DNA of 64,000 nucleotides from Streptomyces sp. CG 926 (GCF_003148825.1 NZ_QGGZ01000010.1:124001-188000); one strand, 5' to 3'; shown: positions 36,082-44,145, counted from the stretch's first letter. The notes: generated from the sequence alone by a model not told the origin. Translations and numbers: made by a program.

Positions 36082-36465
36082 GTGGAACTGCACATCGATC
36101 ACCGCTGGCTGCTGGAGCGGCAGGAGGCGCTGTTCAAGGACGTGGCGGTGGCCGACCACTCCGCGCTGGTCGCCGCCGTGGCCCGGCACCGGGTGAACAC
36201 GCCGAGCCTGGAAGTGGACGACCCCGACGCCTACTGGCGTGCCGCCGCCCTGCTCGACGCGATCGTGCTGCTCCGACCGCTCCCCGACTCCAACGAGTAC
36301 TTCGCCTACGGGGTCGCGGTCGCGTACATCGAGGCCTCCGGTGAGGCGGTGGACGCCAGCTACGAGCAGTGGCGCGACCTCATCACCGACATCCGCATGC
36401 TGCGCGCCACCGTCTTCGACGTGGCCGCCCGGCTCCGCTCCTGGCAGCCGACGCAGAGGCCGTGA
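36082..36465 (+). CDS. Fic/Doc-like protein without the catalytic motif
   Basis: 127 residues from GTG 36082. The overall pattern (H-I-D-H-R-W-L-L-E-R-Q near the start, A-L-V-A-A-V-A-R-H-R-V, A-A-A-L-L-D-A-I-V-L-L-R-P-L-P-D-S-N-E-Y-F-A) matches the short Streptomyces proteins annotated as Fic-family toxin components. At the place of the HPFxxGNKR motif it has L-P-D-S-N-E-Y-F-A-Y-G, so the catalytic His and the phosphate-binding loop are missing. No antitoxin gene is adjacent: upstream is the protease and downstream a converging gene. It is probably not an active AMPylator or kinase. Confidence 0.65.
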   Translation: MELHIDHRWLLERQEALFKDVAVADHSALVAAVARHRVNTPSLEVDDPDAYWRAAALLDAIVLLRPLPDSNEYFAYGVAVAYIEASGEAVDASYEQWRDLITDIRMLRATVFDVAARLRSWQPTQRP

Positions 36466-36471
36466 GCAGGG

Positions 36472-36858
36472 TCAGCGCCGGCGCTGGGCGGGGGTGCCGA
36501 CGAGGAGCGCGTCGGACACCAGGCGTGCGCCGCGGGCGAGCCGGCCGAGCTGCTCCAGCTCGACGGCGTACATCCTGATCGAGTTCTCGATGACCGACTC
36601 GGCGATGCCCATGGTCGGCAGCTCGGCGCGGCTGGTCTGCAGGGCCGCCCGCACCGCGCGCATCTCGTGCTGCAACTGGAGCTGGACGTGCCGCGCCAGG
36701 AGCGCGTGGTGGCGGGTGAGGGTCAGGTAGCCGCCGTAGCGGGCCGGGAGCAGATCCCGCAGCCAACGAGTGGCCGTGCGCTCCCAGTCGTGCGTCCCGG
36801 GTGCCTTGACCTGCATGGGCCAGTCAGGGCTGAGGGTAAACGTGGCCGTCTGAGGCAT
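36472..36858 (-). CDS. Conserved hypothetical protein
   Basis: 128 residues from ATG 36858. It begins with P-Q-T-A-T-F-T-L-S-P-D-W-P-M-Q-V and has W-E-R-T-A-T-R-W-L-R-D-L-L-P-A-R-Y-G-G-Y-L-T-L-T-R-H, a pattern I recognise from a widely conserved Streptomyces family of unknown function. The C-terminal half is a long helix. The frame continues to 36942, but the extension overlaps divergent non-coding sequence. Its stop is 7 bp from the Fic-like gene stop. Confidence 0.75.
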   Translation of the reverse strand: MPQTATFTLSPDWPMQVKAPGTHDWERTATRWLRDLLPARYGGYLTLTRHHALLARHVQLQLQHEMRAVRAALQTSRAELPTMGIAESVIENSIRMYAVELEQLGRLARGARLVSDALLVGTPAQRRR

Positions 36859-37169
36859 TCTCGTCACTTCCGAGTGGTGTCGAACTCTGATCGAGACGTT
36901 CTTGGGGGCGGCCTCGGCCCAGGGGTTGACCGAGGCCGCCATGGGCGCTCTGCGGGGATCCGAAAGCCTGGACCCGACACGCGGTCGCGACCTGAGGAGG
37001 TTCGTCGTACCGCGAGTACGTTCGGGAGGACATGGGGGTCCTCCTTGGCATCTGGTGGATCCGGAGCGCCGTCGTCAGTAAACATATATACCGTCGAGTA
37101 AGCAAGAGTATGAAAAATTTCATGCACTTCGAGGGCTGAATATCGCCTGGTGAACCAGGCCAGGAGGGG
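36859..37169. other. Intergenic region with AT-rich island
   Basis: 311 bp. From about 37078 to 37128 the sequence is strongly AT-rich for this genome (TAAACATATATACC and then TGAAAAATTTCA). The dyad TGAAA-AA-TTTCA (37111-37122) could be an operator. The likely promoter of the 128-residue gene lies here. No gene is seen in either strand. Confidence 0.55.
37145..37160 (-). terminator. Terminator-like hairpin after RpiR gene
   Basis: Perfect 6-bp stem (GCCTGG/CCAGGC, 37145-37160) with a TGAA loop, 10 bp beyond the RpiR stop codon and followed on the minus strand by AT-rich sequence. Confidence 0.5.
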
Positions 37170-38087
37170 CTAGAGGAAGAAGCCGTGCTGGTCGGCCACG
37201 TGCTCGTAGCTCTCCAGTCTCGCCTGGGTCCGCTCCGGATCCGCGTCGGCCATCGCCTGCAACAGAGCCGCGGACAGCATGCCGGGCGCCGCGTACGAGT
37301 CGAAAACCAGCCTCGATCCGGTCCCCGCGGTCAGGGCCACGTCCGCCTCGTCCACCAGTGGCCCCAGGGTGGGGTCCGTGATCAGGACCACACGGAGCCC
37401 CGTACTGCGGGCGGCGCGGATGGCGGCCAGGGTCTCCTTGGCGTGCCGGGGCATGGCGAAGGCCAGCACCCAGGTCCCGCCGGCCGCCCTGGACTGCAGC
37501 AACGCGTCGAAAGCGACGCTGCCGCCCCGGGTCACCAGGCGTACGTCGGGGTGGATGCGCCGGGCCGCGTACGCGAAGTACTCCGCGAGCGAGACCGAGA
37601 TGCGCAGGCCCAGGACGGTCAGCGGCACCGAGGCGGCCAGCTCACGGCCGATGTCCAGCACCTGGTCGGTGTCGGCGAGCAGTCGGCGCACGTTCTCCAG
37701 GTTCTCGATCTCGGCGTCGACGGCTTCCTGCAGCTCGTTGCGGCGGATCTGCGCGCGGGTGTCCGGGGCGCCGGCGATGGCGCTGAGCGCGATCGGCTGC
37801 AGCACGTCGCGCAGGGCGGGATAGCCGCTGAAGCCGAGGGAGGCGGCGAAGCGGGTCACCGACGGCTGGCTCACGCCCACCCGCTCGGCCAGCTCGGTGA
37901 TCGAGAGGAACGCCGCCTCGGTGAGGTGGTCGATCAGGTACTGGGCGATGCGGCGCTGGCCCGGTGACAGGCGGCGTCCGTCGAAGAGCGCGAGGAGCCG
38001 GTCGGCCGGAGGACGGACCTCGCCGGACGACTGCCCCCCTGGTGTGATCGCAGCCGCTTGTGCGCGTGCCTGCTGCCCCGATGACAC
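37170..38087 (-). CDS. MurR/RpiR family transcriptional regulator
   Basis: 305 residues. The N-terminal HTH_6 region has L-S-P-G-Q-R-R-I-A-Q-Y-L-I-D-H and S-I-T-E-L-A-E-R-V-G-V-S-Q-P-S-V-T-R-F-A. A C-terminal SIS (sugar isomerase) domain follows, with V-L-G-L-R-I-S-V-S-L-A-E-Y and A-M-P-R-H-A-K-E-T-L. Such proteins respond to sugar phosphates. No sugar metabolism genes flank it, so its target is probably elsewhere or the AT-rich region nearby. GTG 38087 starts within a CTCGAG context. Confidence 0.9.
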   Translation of the reverse strand: MSSGQQARAQAAAITPGGQSSGEVRPPADRLLALFDGRRLSPGQRRIAQYLIDHLTEAAFLSITELAERVGVSQPSVTRFAASLGFSGYPALRDVLQPIALSAIAGAPDTRAQIRRNELQEAVDAEIENLENVRRLLADTDQVLDIGRELAASVPLTVLGLRISVSLAEYFAYAARRIHPDVRLVTRGGSVAFDALLQSRAAGGTWVLAFAMPRHAKETLAAIRAARSTGLRVVLITDPTLGPLVDEADVALTAGTGSRLVFDSYAAPGMLSAALLQAMADADPERTQARLESYEHVADQHGFFL

Positions 38088-38153
38088 TCGAGGGCCTCCC
38101 TAACTCATGTCACTCGCGCTCCAACATAGCTCACCCCCCGTGGCCGATGATGA

Positions 38154-38861
38154 TCAGTCCTGGGCGCGTGAGGTCACGGGAGCGTCGGTGCGGTCGCCCA
38201 GGAACTCGTACCAGCGGCGCTGCAGGCACAGGTAACGGGTGTCGGCCTCGACGAGGTCGAGGAAGGAGCCGATCGTAGCGGTGAGCCGCTCGGCGAGGCC
38301 GGGGTCGGTGAGGGCTCCGTCCTCGGTGAACGCGTGGTGCGCGCCGGCCAGGCTGAACATGTCCGGGTAGACGCGCGCGCCGAGGTGTTCCAGCGGTACC
38401 CGCAGGGCCCAGAGCCCACGGTTGCCGCCGACCATCGAGGGCGAGGCCGACACCAGCAGGGTCTGCTTGTCCTTGAAGGGCTGCGGACGGTAGCGCGAGA
38501 CCCAGTCGATGGCGTTCTTCAGGACACCCGGCACCGAGGCGTTGTACTCGGGCGAGGCGATGATCAGCGCCTGCGCGGCCCCGATGCGCTCACGCAGGGC
38601 GAGGGCGCCTTCGGGCAGCCCCTCGTCGGCCTCCGCGTCGCCGTCGTACGGGGGCATCGGGAAGTCGCCGAGGGTGACGGCCTCCGCGGTGGCGCCGGCC
38701 CGGGTCACCAGCCCCGCGACCAGCGAGCCGAGTCGGACGTTGACCGACCCGCTCCGGGAGGACCCGGACAGGACGAGCACGTGCAGGGATCCGCGGGCCG
38801 CGGCGCCGTCGTGCGGACGCGCCGGATCGGTCGGGAAGTGGTCGCTGTCGGTCGCCTTCAT
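38154..38861 (-). CDS. NADPH-dependent FMN reductase
   Basis: 235 residues from ATG 38861 (AGGAG at 9 nt). The flavodoxin-like fold is shown by L-V-L-S-G-S-S-R-S-G-S-V-N at the FMN phosphate site, then S-P-E-Y-N-A-S-V-P-G-V-L-K-N-A-I-D-W. It reduces FMN or quinones with NAD(P)H. It follows the whiE cluster on the same strand, but a 15-bp stem hairpin separates them, so it is probably a separate unit. An N-terminal extension to 38942 is not credible. Confidence 0.88.
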   Translation of the reverse strand: MKATDSDHFPTDPARPHDGAAARGSLHVLVLSGSSRSGSVNVRLGSLVAGLVTRAGATAEAVTLGDFPMPPYDGDAEADEGLPEGALALRERIGAAQALIIASPEYNASVPGVLKNAIDWVSRYRPQPFKDKQTLLVSASPSMVGGNRGLWALRVPLEHLGARVYPDMFSLAGAHHAFTEDGALTDPGLAERLTATIGSFLDLVEADTRYLCLQRRWYEFLGDRTDAPVTSRAQD

Positions 38862-38928
38862 GCCGCTCCTCCTGCTCTTTGCTCCGTACGGGAACGCGTG
38901 GCCCGGCCGGTCCTCGGGCGAAGCGCGG

Positions 38929-38960
38929 CGGGACCCGCACACCTCGGTGTGCGGGTCCCG
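38929..38960 (-). terminator. Strong terminator at the end of the whiE cluster
   Basis: A perfect 15-bp stem (38929-38943 and 38946-38960, arm CGGGACCCGCACACC) with a 2-nt central TC. It lies 13 bp past the stop of the last cyclase gene and before the FMN reductase start. Confidence 0.75.
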
Positions 38961-38973
38961 TCCGGGCCGCGGG

Positions 38974-39315
38974 TCACTTCGCGCCGGGGTGCTCCCAGCG
39001 GTAGAACTCGTGGGCCATGGCGTCCTTCGGACTGCGCCAGGTGTCCGGGTTGTGCGGGCTGATGTAGGCGGTCAGCCGGTCGCTGAGGTCCCGGAACTCC
39101 GGGTGTTCGGTGACCTTCGCGATGGCCGGGCCGGGCGGCCGGTCCGACTCGATCAGGTGCAGGTAGACGTCGCCGAACTGGAACAGGCTGCGGCGCGTGA
39201 CCCCTACCAGGTGCGGGAGTTCACCCGCGTCCGAGCCCGCGAAGAGCTCGGCGATGTCCGGCGCCGATCCCGGCGCCATCCGGGCGACGATGAGAGCGCG
39301 GTGCGGCTGGTTCAT
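38974..39315 (-). CDS. whiE-ORFVII: TcmI-type polyketide cyclase (whiE-ORFVII)
   Basis: 113 residues matching TcmI-type cyclases: R-A-L-I-V-A-R-M-A-P-G, F-G-D-V-Y-L-H-L-I-E and D-P/F-R-D-L-S-D-R-L. It catalyses later ring closure of the aromatic spore-pigment polyketide. The order KS-alpha, CLF, [ACP], aromatase, cyclase matches the whiE cluster. The C-terminal W-R-S-P-K-D-A-M-A-H-E-F-Y-R-W is typical of the family. It is separated from the aromatase gene by 18 bp and probably co-transcribed. Confidence 0.9.
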   Translation of the reverse strand: MNQPHRALIVARMAPGSAPDIAELFAGSDAGELPHLVGVTRRSLFQFGDVYLHLIESDRPPGPAIAKVTEHPEFRDLSDRLTAYISPHNPDTWRSPKDAMAHEFYRWEHPGAK

Positions 39316-39333
39316 CCGTGCGTGCCTTTCGTC

Positions 39334-39813
39334 TCAGACTCGGCTGACGGCGGGGGCGTGGCCCTCACGCTGACGCTTCTCGATCTTGTCCCGGATGAGC
39401 GCCATCTGGATCGGGGAGTTGCGGTTGATGTTGTCCGTCATCCACGCGTCGTCGACGGGGGCGTCCGGCTTCATCGCGAAGTCCTGCGTCCACTTCATCC
39501 GGGTGCCGCCGGGCACCTTGAAGTACTGCCAGTGGATGTCCATGTGCGCGAACGGGCCGGTCTCCACCCGCCGGGCGCGGACGGTGAGGCCCTTGCGGTC
39601 GACGGTCCGCTCCGAGACCCAGCTCCACACCTTGCCGTTCTCGTCGGGGTGCATGGTCAGGCGGAAGCGGGTGGTGTCGCCCTGCTCCTCGAGGATCTCG
39701 AGGGAGGCGTACTCGCTGAACAGGTGCGGCCAGCTGGGGAGATCGTTGGTCATCTCCCATACGACGTCCACCGGCGCGTTGACGGTGATCTCGTTCTCGG
39801 TGTGTCCAGGCAT
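39334..39813 (-). CDS. whiE-ORFVI: WhiE aromatase/cyclase, SRPBCC family (whiE-ORFVI)
   Basis: 159 residues beginning MPGHTENEITVNAPVDVVWEMTND, a START/Bet v 1-like fold typical of aromatic polyketide cyclases such as the WhiE ORFVI type. It should fold and aromatise the first ring of the polyketide chain delivered on the ACP. The helix near W-P-H-L-F-S-E-Y-A and the R-N-S-P-I-Q-M-A-L-I-R-D-K-I-E-K-R tail are family-like. The start lies just downstream of the ACP remnant, and its reading frame does not overlap it usefully. Confidence 0.92.
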   Translation of the reverse strand: MPGHTENEITVNAPVDVVWEMTNDLPSWPHLFSEYASLEILEEQGDTTRFRLTMHPDENGKVWSWVSERTVDRKGLTVRARRVETGPFAHMDIHWQYFKVPGGTRMKWTQDFAMKPDAPVDDAWMTDNINRNSPIQMALIRDKIEKRQREGHAPAVSRV

Positions 39814-39828
39814 ATCGGGCTCCGGTCA

Positions 39829-39932
39829 TCAGACTGTGGTTGACGAGGTCGAGGAATTCCAGAATTCCCCGGGGGTCTTGCAGCGGTCGGCGTGGGTGGG
39901 CAGGGCCCGCCCGCGCCGGTTCTCCCTTCTTC
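39829..39932 (-). pseudogene. Degenerate remnant of acyl carrier protein gene (whiE-ORFV)
   Basis: The 119-bp gap between CLF stop and aromatase start should hold an ACP gene of about 260 bp. Instead it has an AAGGGAG-type ribosome site just after the CLF stop and, with no start codon, a short trace reading A-D-R-C-K-T-P-G-E-F. An 8-bp GAATTCCA repeat (39854-39869 on the plus strand) then shifts the frame. Reading across the shift gives T-P-G-E-F-L-D-L-V-N-H-S-L, the usual C-terminal helix of type II PKS ACPs. The phosphopantetheine Asp-Ser-Leu site and about 70 N-terminal residues are absent. Assembly error remains possible. Confidence 0.6.
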
Positions 39933-41159
39933 CTACGAGCCCTTGCGGACGACGAGCGCGGAGTTCGACCCCATCCGGCCGCGACTGAGCACCAGCGCGG
40001 TGCGCAGCTCCGCGGTGCGGGCGCTGCCCGTCACCACGTCGAGGTCGTGGCACACGTCGAAGACGTTCGGGGTCGGCGGGACGATGCCATGCTCCAGGGA
40101 CAGCACCGCGGCCGCGGTGTCGAGGGCGGGAGCGGCGCAGTACGCCCTGCCGGTACCGGACTTGGGCGCCGTGACCGGCACCTTCCGCCCGTACGCGCCG
40201 AGGGCGTCGGCGAGGGCGGCCGCCTCGGCCGCGTCGGCCTCCGGGGTCCCGACGGCGTCGGCGAAGACCACGTCGATCTCTTCGGGCGCGCAGCCGGCTT
40301 CCCGCAGGGCGCCGCGGATGGCGTGGGCCAGCCCCTCGCCGGCCGGGTCCCGTCGCCGGGTGCCGGTGAAGGTCGCGCCGTGGCCGGCGACGACGGCCCG
40401 TACGGTGGCGCCGCGGCGCCGGGCCTCGGCCTCGTCCTCGACGACGAACATCGCGCCGCCCTCGGCGGGGACGAACCCGCAGGCCTTGTCGGTGAACGGC
40501 CGGTAGGCGCGCTCGGGATCGTCCTGGGTGCTGAGCCCCTCGTACTCCAGCTGGCAGACGATGGAGTACGGCGCCAGCGGCGCTTCCGTGGCCCCGACCA
40601 GCATGGCCCGGCTGCCCTGGCGGATCCCGCGGACGGCGTGCGCGAAGGCGTCCAGTCCGCCCGCCTCGTCGCTGCACACGACCCCGCAAGGGCCCTTCAG
40701 CCCGCGCCGGATGGAGATCTGGCCGGTGCTCGCCGCGTAGAACCAGGCGATCGACTGGTACGGACCCACGAAGCGCGGCCCCTGTTCCCACAGGTGCTGC
40801 AGTTCGCGCTGGCCGAACTCGCCGCCGCCGGATCCGGCGGCGGTGACGACGCCCACGGAGAAGGGGTCGCCCTCGTAGTCGGCCCGGCCGAGCCGGGCGT
40901 CCTCCAGGGCGAGGTCCGCCGCGGCGAGCGCGTGGTGGGTGAAGCGGTCGGTCTGGACGAGGAAGCGGTCCTCGACCATCGCGCCGGGGTCGAAGCCCCG
41001 GACCTCGCCCGCCACCCGCAGCGGCAGGTGCTCGCAGCCGGCCCGGGTGACCCGGTCCAGCACGCTCGCACCGGACTGGGTCGCCTTCCAGAAGGCGTCG
41101 GCGCCGACGCCGTTGGGCGCGACGACTCCGATGCCCGTGATGACCGTACGGCTGGTCAC
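39933..41159 (-). CDS. whiE-ORFIV: Chain length factor, KS-beta (whiE-ORFIV)
   Basis: 408 residues from GTG 41159. It is a thiolase-fold partner of KS-alpha lacking the active-site Cys. In place of the usual Gln of KS-beta (E-Q-A-G-G) the sequence is S-D-E-A-G-G, so Glu165 sits at the position thought to help malonyl decarboxylation. The rest (P-K-S-G-T-G-R-A-Y, N-V-F-D-V-C-H-D-L-D-V-V-T-G) is family-like. It forms a heterodimer with KS-alpha and sets chain length. GTGA overlap with the KS-alpha stop couples translation. Confidence 0.92.
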   Translation of the reverse strand: MTSRTVITGIGVVAPNGVGADAFWKATQSGASVLDRVTRAGCEHLPLRVAGEVRGFDPGAMVEDRFLVQTDRFTHHALAAADLALEDARLGRADYEGDPFSVGVVTAAGSGGGEFGQRELQHLWEQGPRFVGPYQSIAWFYAASTGQISIRRGLKGPCGVVCSDEAGGLDAFAHAVRGIRQGSRAMLVGATEAPLAPYSIVCQLEYEGLSTQDDPERAYRPFTDKACGFVPAEGGAMFVVEDEAEARRRGATVRAVVAGHGATFTGTRRRDPAGEGLAHAIRGALREAGCAPEEIDVVFADAVGTPEADAAEAAALADALGAYGRKVPVTAPKSGTGRAYCAAPALDTAAAVLSLEHGIVPPTPNVFDVCHDLDVVTGSARTAELRTALVLSRGRMGSNSALVVRKGS

Positions 41160-42427
41160 GAGACCACCTCCTTCGGCCGGGTCATGACCACGGCGGACTG
41201 GAATCCGCCGAAGCCGCTGCCCACCGAGAGCACGCTGCGCAGCTTGCGACCGCGGGCGACTCGGGGGACGTAGTCCAGGTCGCACTCGGGGTCGGGCGTC
41301 TCGTAGTTCGCGGTCGGCGGTACCACCTGGTGGGTCATGGCGAGGACGCAGGCCGCGAGTTCGATGGCGCCGATCGCGCCGAGGGAGTGCCCCACCATGG
41401 ATTTGATGGAGGTCATCGGCGTCTTGTAGGCGTGGTCGCCCAGGACCCGCTTGACCGCCGCGGTTTCGTGGCGGTCGTTCTGCTTGGTGCCGGAGCCGTG
41501 GGCGTTGACGTAGTCGATCTCGTCGGCGGCGACGCCGGCCTCGGCGAGGGCGGTTTCGATGGCCCGGGCCATCTCCAGGCCCTCGGCGGTCAGCCCGGTC
41601 ATGTGGTGGGCGTTGCCGAAGGTGGCGTAGCCGCCGATCTCGCAGTAGACGGTCGCACCGCGGGCGCGGGCGTGTTCCAGCTCTTCGAGTACGAGGACGG
41701 CACCGCCCTCGCCGAGGACGAACCCGTCCCGGTCGGCGTCGAACGGCCGGGAGGCGTGGGCCGGGTCGTCGTTGTTCGGCGAGGTCGCCTTGATGGCGTC
41801 GAAACAGGCCACCGTGATGGGCGATATGGGTGAGTCGGAGGCGCCCGCGATGCAGACGTCCATGCGGCCCTCCGCGATGGAGTGGACGGCGTACCCGATG
41901 GCGTCGAGCCCGGAGGTGCAGCCGGTGGAGACCGTCTGGACCGGGCCCCGCGCACCCGTCTGCTCCGCGACGGCGGAGGCGAGGGTGGCGGGGGTGAACG
42001 CCCGGTGCAGGAACGGGCCGGCCCGCTTGTGGTCCACGTCCCACCAGGAGCCGGACTGGCTGACGGCCACGTAGTCGTGCTCCAGTCGGGTGGTGCCGCC
42101 GACGGCCGTGCCGAGGGAGACCCCGGTCCGCCAGGCCTCGTCCGTGGTGAGGTCGAGTCCCGCGTCCTTCACCGCCTCGCGGGCGGCGACCAGGGCGAAC
42201 TGGATGTAGCGGTCGGCCTGCTCCGCCTCGCCCGGTTCGAGGCCGTGCGCGGCGGGGTCGAAGTCGACCTCGGCGGCTATCCGGGAGCGGAACCCGGCCG
42301 GGTCGAAGAGGCTGATCCCGCGGGTCGCCGTACGGCCGTTGGAGAGCAGGTCCCAGAAGTCGCGGACGCCGATCCCACCGGGCGCGACGACACCGACACC
42401 GGTGACGGCCACCCGTCGGCGGGTCAC
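41156..42427 (-). CDS. whiE-ORFIII: Ketosynthase KS-alpha (whiE-ORFIII)
   Basis: 423 residues from GTG 42427. The catalytic triad is intact: Cys170 in V-S-T-G-C-T-S-G-L-D-A, His in V-N-A-H-G-S-G-T and His in S-M-V-G-H-S-L-G-A-I-G. It condenses malonyl units onto the growing polyketide held on an ACP. Upstream it overlaps the cupin gene stop and downstream the CLF gene, each by 4 bp (GTGA), so the three genes form one coupled operon. It should act with the CLF partner to make an about 24-carbon chain, if the S. coelicolor whiE model applies. Confidence 0.95.
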   Translation of the reverse strand: MTRRRVAVTGVGVVAPGGIGVRDFWDLLSNGRTATRGISLFDPAGFRSRIAAEVDFDPAAHGLEPGEAEQADRYIQFALVAAREAVKDAGLDLTTDEAWRTGVSLGTAVGGTTRLEHDYVAVSQSGSWWDVDHKRAGPFLHRAFTPATLASAVAEQTGARGPVQTVSTGCTSGLDAIGYAVHSIAEGRMDVCIAGASDSPISPITVACFDAIKATSPNNDDPAHASRPFDADRDGFVLGEGGAVLVLEELEHARARGATVYCEIGGYATFGNAHHMTGLTAEGLEMARAIETALAEAGVAADEIDYVNAHGSGTKQNDRHETAAVKRVLGDHAYKTPMTSIKSMVGHSLGAIGAIELAACVLAMTHQVVPPTANYETPDPECDLDYVPRVARGRKLRSVLSVGSGFGGFQSAVVMTRPKEVVS

Positions 42428-42867
42428 GAGACCACTCCCGAACGGTCCGGGGGCTGCTCCCACGCGGTGCCCTCCGGGTGCGGGGCCTGCTCGGTGTCCA
42501 CGTGGCCGAGTTCGGGGCGCGGGGCCAGCGGGCCGAGGTGGAAGACCATGCGGGCCTCGGTGTCCCCGACGTTGCGGAAGCGGTGGCGCACGTTCAGCGG
42601 AACCAGGAGTCCCTGGTCGGTGCGCAGCGGGTGGGCCTCGCCGTCGAGGTCGACCTCCAGGCGGCCGCTGACCACGTACACGAACTCCTCGGAGTACGGG
42701 TGGTAGTGCTCGGCGATCGACTCACCGGGGGCCATGATCGCCAGGCCCATGAAGCCGCTCGTGGAACCCACGGAGGTCGGGGTGAGCACCGCCCTCAGGT
42801 CTCCGCCGCGCCGGCGGTTGGGGGGCGTCTCGCTGAGGTCCACGATGCGTGGGCGCTGTTGGGTCAT
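42424..42867 (-). CDS. whiE-ORFII: Cupin domain protein (whiE-ORFII)
   Basis: 147 residues with the cupin pattern: G-E-S-I-A-E-H-Y-H-P-Y-S-E-E-F-V-Y-V-V-S-G-R-L (metal-binding His/Glu motif 1) and N-V-R-H-R-F-R-N-V-G-D (motif 2 region). In whiE clusters this small cupin precedes KS-alpha and is thought to aid spore-pigment tailoring; its reaction is not proved. The stop overlaps the KS-alpha start by 4 bp. Start ATG 42867 has GAGGA at 8 nt. Confidence 0.88.
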   Translation of the reverse strand: MTQQRPRIVDLSETPPNRRRGGDLRAVLTPTSVGSTSGFMGLAIMAPGESIAEHYHPYSEEFVYVVSGRLEVDLDGEAHPLRTDQGLLVPLNVRHRFRNVGDTEARMVFHLGPLAPRPELGHVDTEQAPHPEGTAWEQPPDRSGVVS

Positions 42868-43047
42868 GGCGGGTTCCTCCTGCGTGTGGGGAGAGCCTGG
42901 GTGCGGATGGCTGGGGATCGGGGATGGGGCGAGTGGGTGGAACGGGCCCGGGTGGGCCGGCCGGGCCGGACGGACCGGACCGACCGGACCGACCGGATGC
43001 GCCGGGAAGGCCTGTTGCGCCGGTCGGACCGGCCGGGCCGGGGAGGA

Positions 43048-44145
43048 TCAGGAGTCGGCGGGTGCCCGGCGGTCCGTGATCAGGTCCATGGTGTGGCCGG
43101 TGGCTCGGACCCGCCTGCCGGCCCGGGCCGTCAGCCGGTCGAGCACCGCCGCCTTGCGCGGTCCCGATACGCCGAAGGTGGTGTCGGGCTCGGCGTCGAA
43201 CGGGCCGCGGACGTCGATGAGCCGGACGACGATGTCGTCACGCTGGAAGATGCTGCTGCTCCGAACGGGGCTGCCCGGGTTCCGTGCGGCCTCCTCGTCC
43301 TGTCGGGCGAGGAACTTGGCGAGCGCGGCCCCGCAGCCGGGCTTGGCCGGGTAGAAGAGCGCGTGCCGCTGCACCTCGGGGGACTCGGGCTCGGGTGCGG
43401 CGATGTGGTGGACCGCCGGGAGCGCGGCACGCATGAAGAACATGCGGGCGGACTCCGGGTCGTTCAGGTTCCGGTCCTTCTCCAGGTGCGGGTTGAGTGC
43501 CTCCTCCGCCGCCCGGACCCCGGGCTGCTCGGAGACGTGGCGCAGGGCCGCCATCAGGTCGCCCTGGACCTCCACCGTGCGCACGACGCGGTTGCCGTAC
43601 ATGAACAGCGAGGTCCGGCAGAGCCGGGTGTGGTCGTCGACCCGGGCTTGTGGCGAGGTGTAGCTGGAGAGGATGGAGGCGACCTCCTTCTCGCTGCCCG
43701 GCTTGACGGTGAACGTGAGGGCGTGGCGCACGATGCCCGCGCCCAGCCGGGGGGTCTTCTGCAGGCGCACGGCGGCGGGGCGGTCCGCCTTGCCGTAGCC
43801 GCGGCCGGTCTCGCGCAGGACGGTGAACTTGAGCGGGCGCATCGCGCGGGCGCACGCGCCGAGCGGCTTCACCTGTTCGGCGTGATGTTCGCTGTTGACC
43901 CATGCGAGGTACTGCGGGGCACTCTCCCACTCGCTGGTGATGAGCCATTGGGAGGGATTCTCGAAGGACTGGCACAGCTGGTCGCTGATGTGGCCCGGAA
44001 CCGACGCGATGTCGTGGCGGAGCTGTTCGTACGCCTCGAAGAACTGCTGCTGGGTCCCCTCGTGGAGATCCATCAGCAGGACGACCCGGAGCATGGAGCC
44101 GTCGAAGGCTGACTGCGACACCCGTTCGGACAGGGTGGTTGTCAT
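43048..44145 (-). CDS. whiE-ORFI: SchA/CurD-like WhiE ORFI protein
   Basis: 365 residues. Two halves each resemble the ferredoxin-like/ABM fold; the N-terminal half has V-V-L-L-M-D-L-H-E-G-T and R-H-D-I-A-S-V-P-G-H-I-S-D-Q-L-C-Q, as in antibiotic monooxygenase-like SchA and CurD proteins, and the second half repeats a similar layout. Its exact role in pigment formation is unknown. It starts at ATG 44145 after an AAGGAG site and is separated from the cupin gene by 180 bp with short GC-rich tandem repeats around 42970-43010. It heads the whiE minus-strand operon. Confidence 0.88.
   Translation of the reverse strand: MTTTLSERVSQSAFDGSMLRVVLLMDLHEGTQQQFFEAYEQLRHDIASVPGHISDQLCQSFENPSQWLITSEWESAPQYLAWVNSEHHAEQVKPLGACARAMRPLKFTVLRETGRGYGKADRPAAVRLQKTPRLGAGIVRHALTFTVKPGSEKEVASILSSYTSPQARVDDHTRLCRTSLFMYGNRVVRTVEVQGDLMAALRHVSEQPGVRAAEEALNPHLEKDRNLNDPESARMFFMRAALPAVHHIAAPEPESPEVQRHALFYPAKPGCGAALAKFLARQDEEAARNPGSPVRSSSIFQRDDIVVRLIDVRGPFDAEPDTTFGVSGPRKAAVLDRLTARAGRRVRATGHTMDLITDRRAPADS

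Noticed and set aside
39829..40791. 320-codon minus-strand frame across CLF
   Set aside because: It shadows CLF. Only its last 20 codons resemble an ACP end, recorded as a pseudogene instead.
42960..43012. CGGACC-type tandem repeats between whiE-ORFI and cupin
   Set aside because: Low-complexity GC repeats without dyad symmetry; no function is supported.
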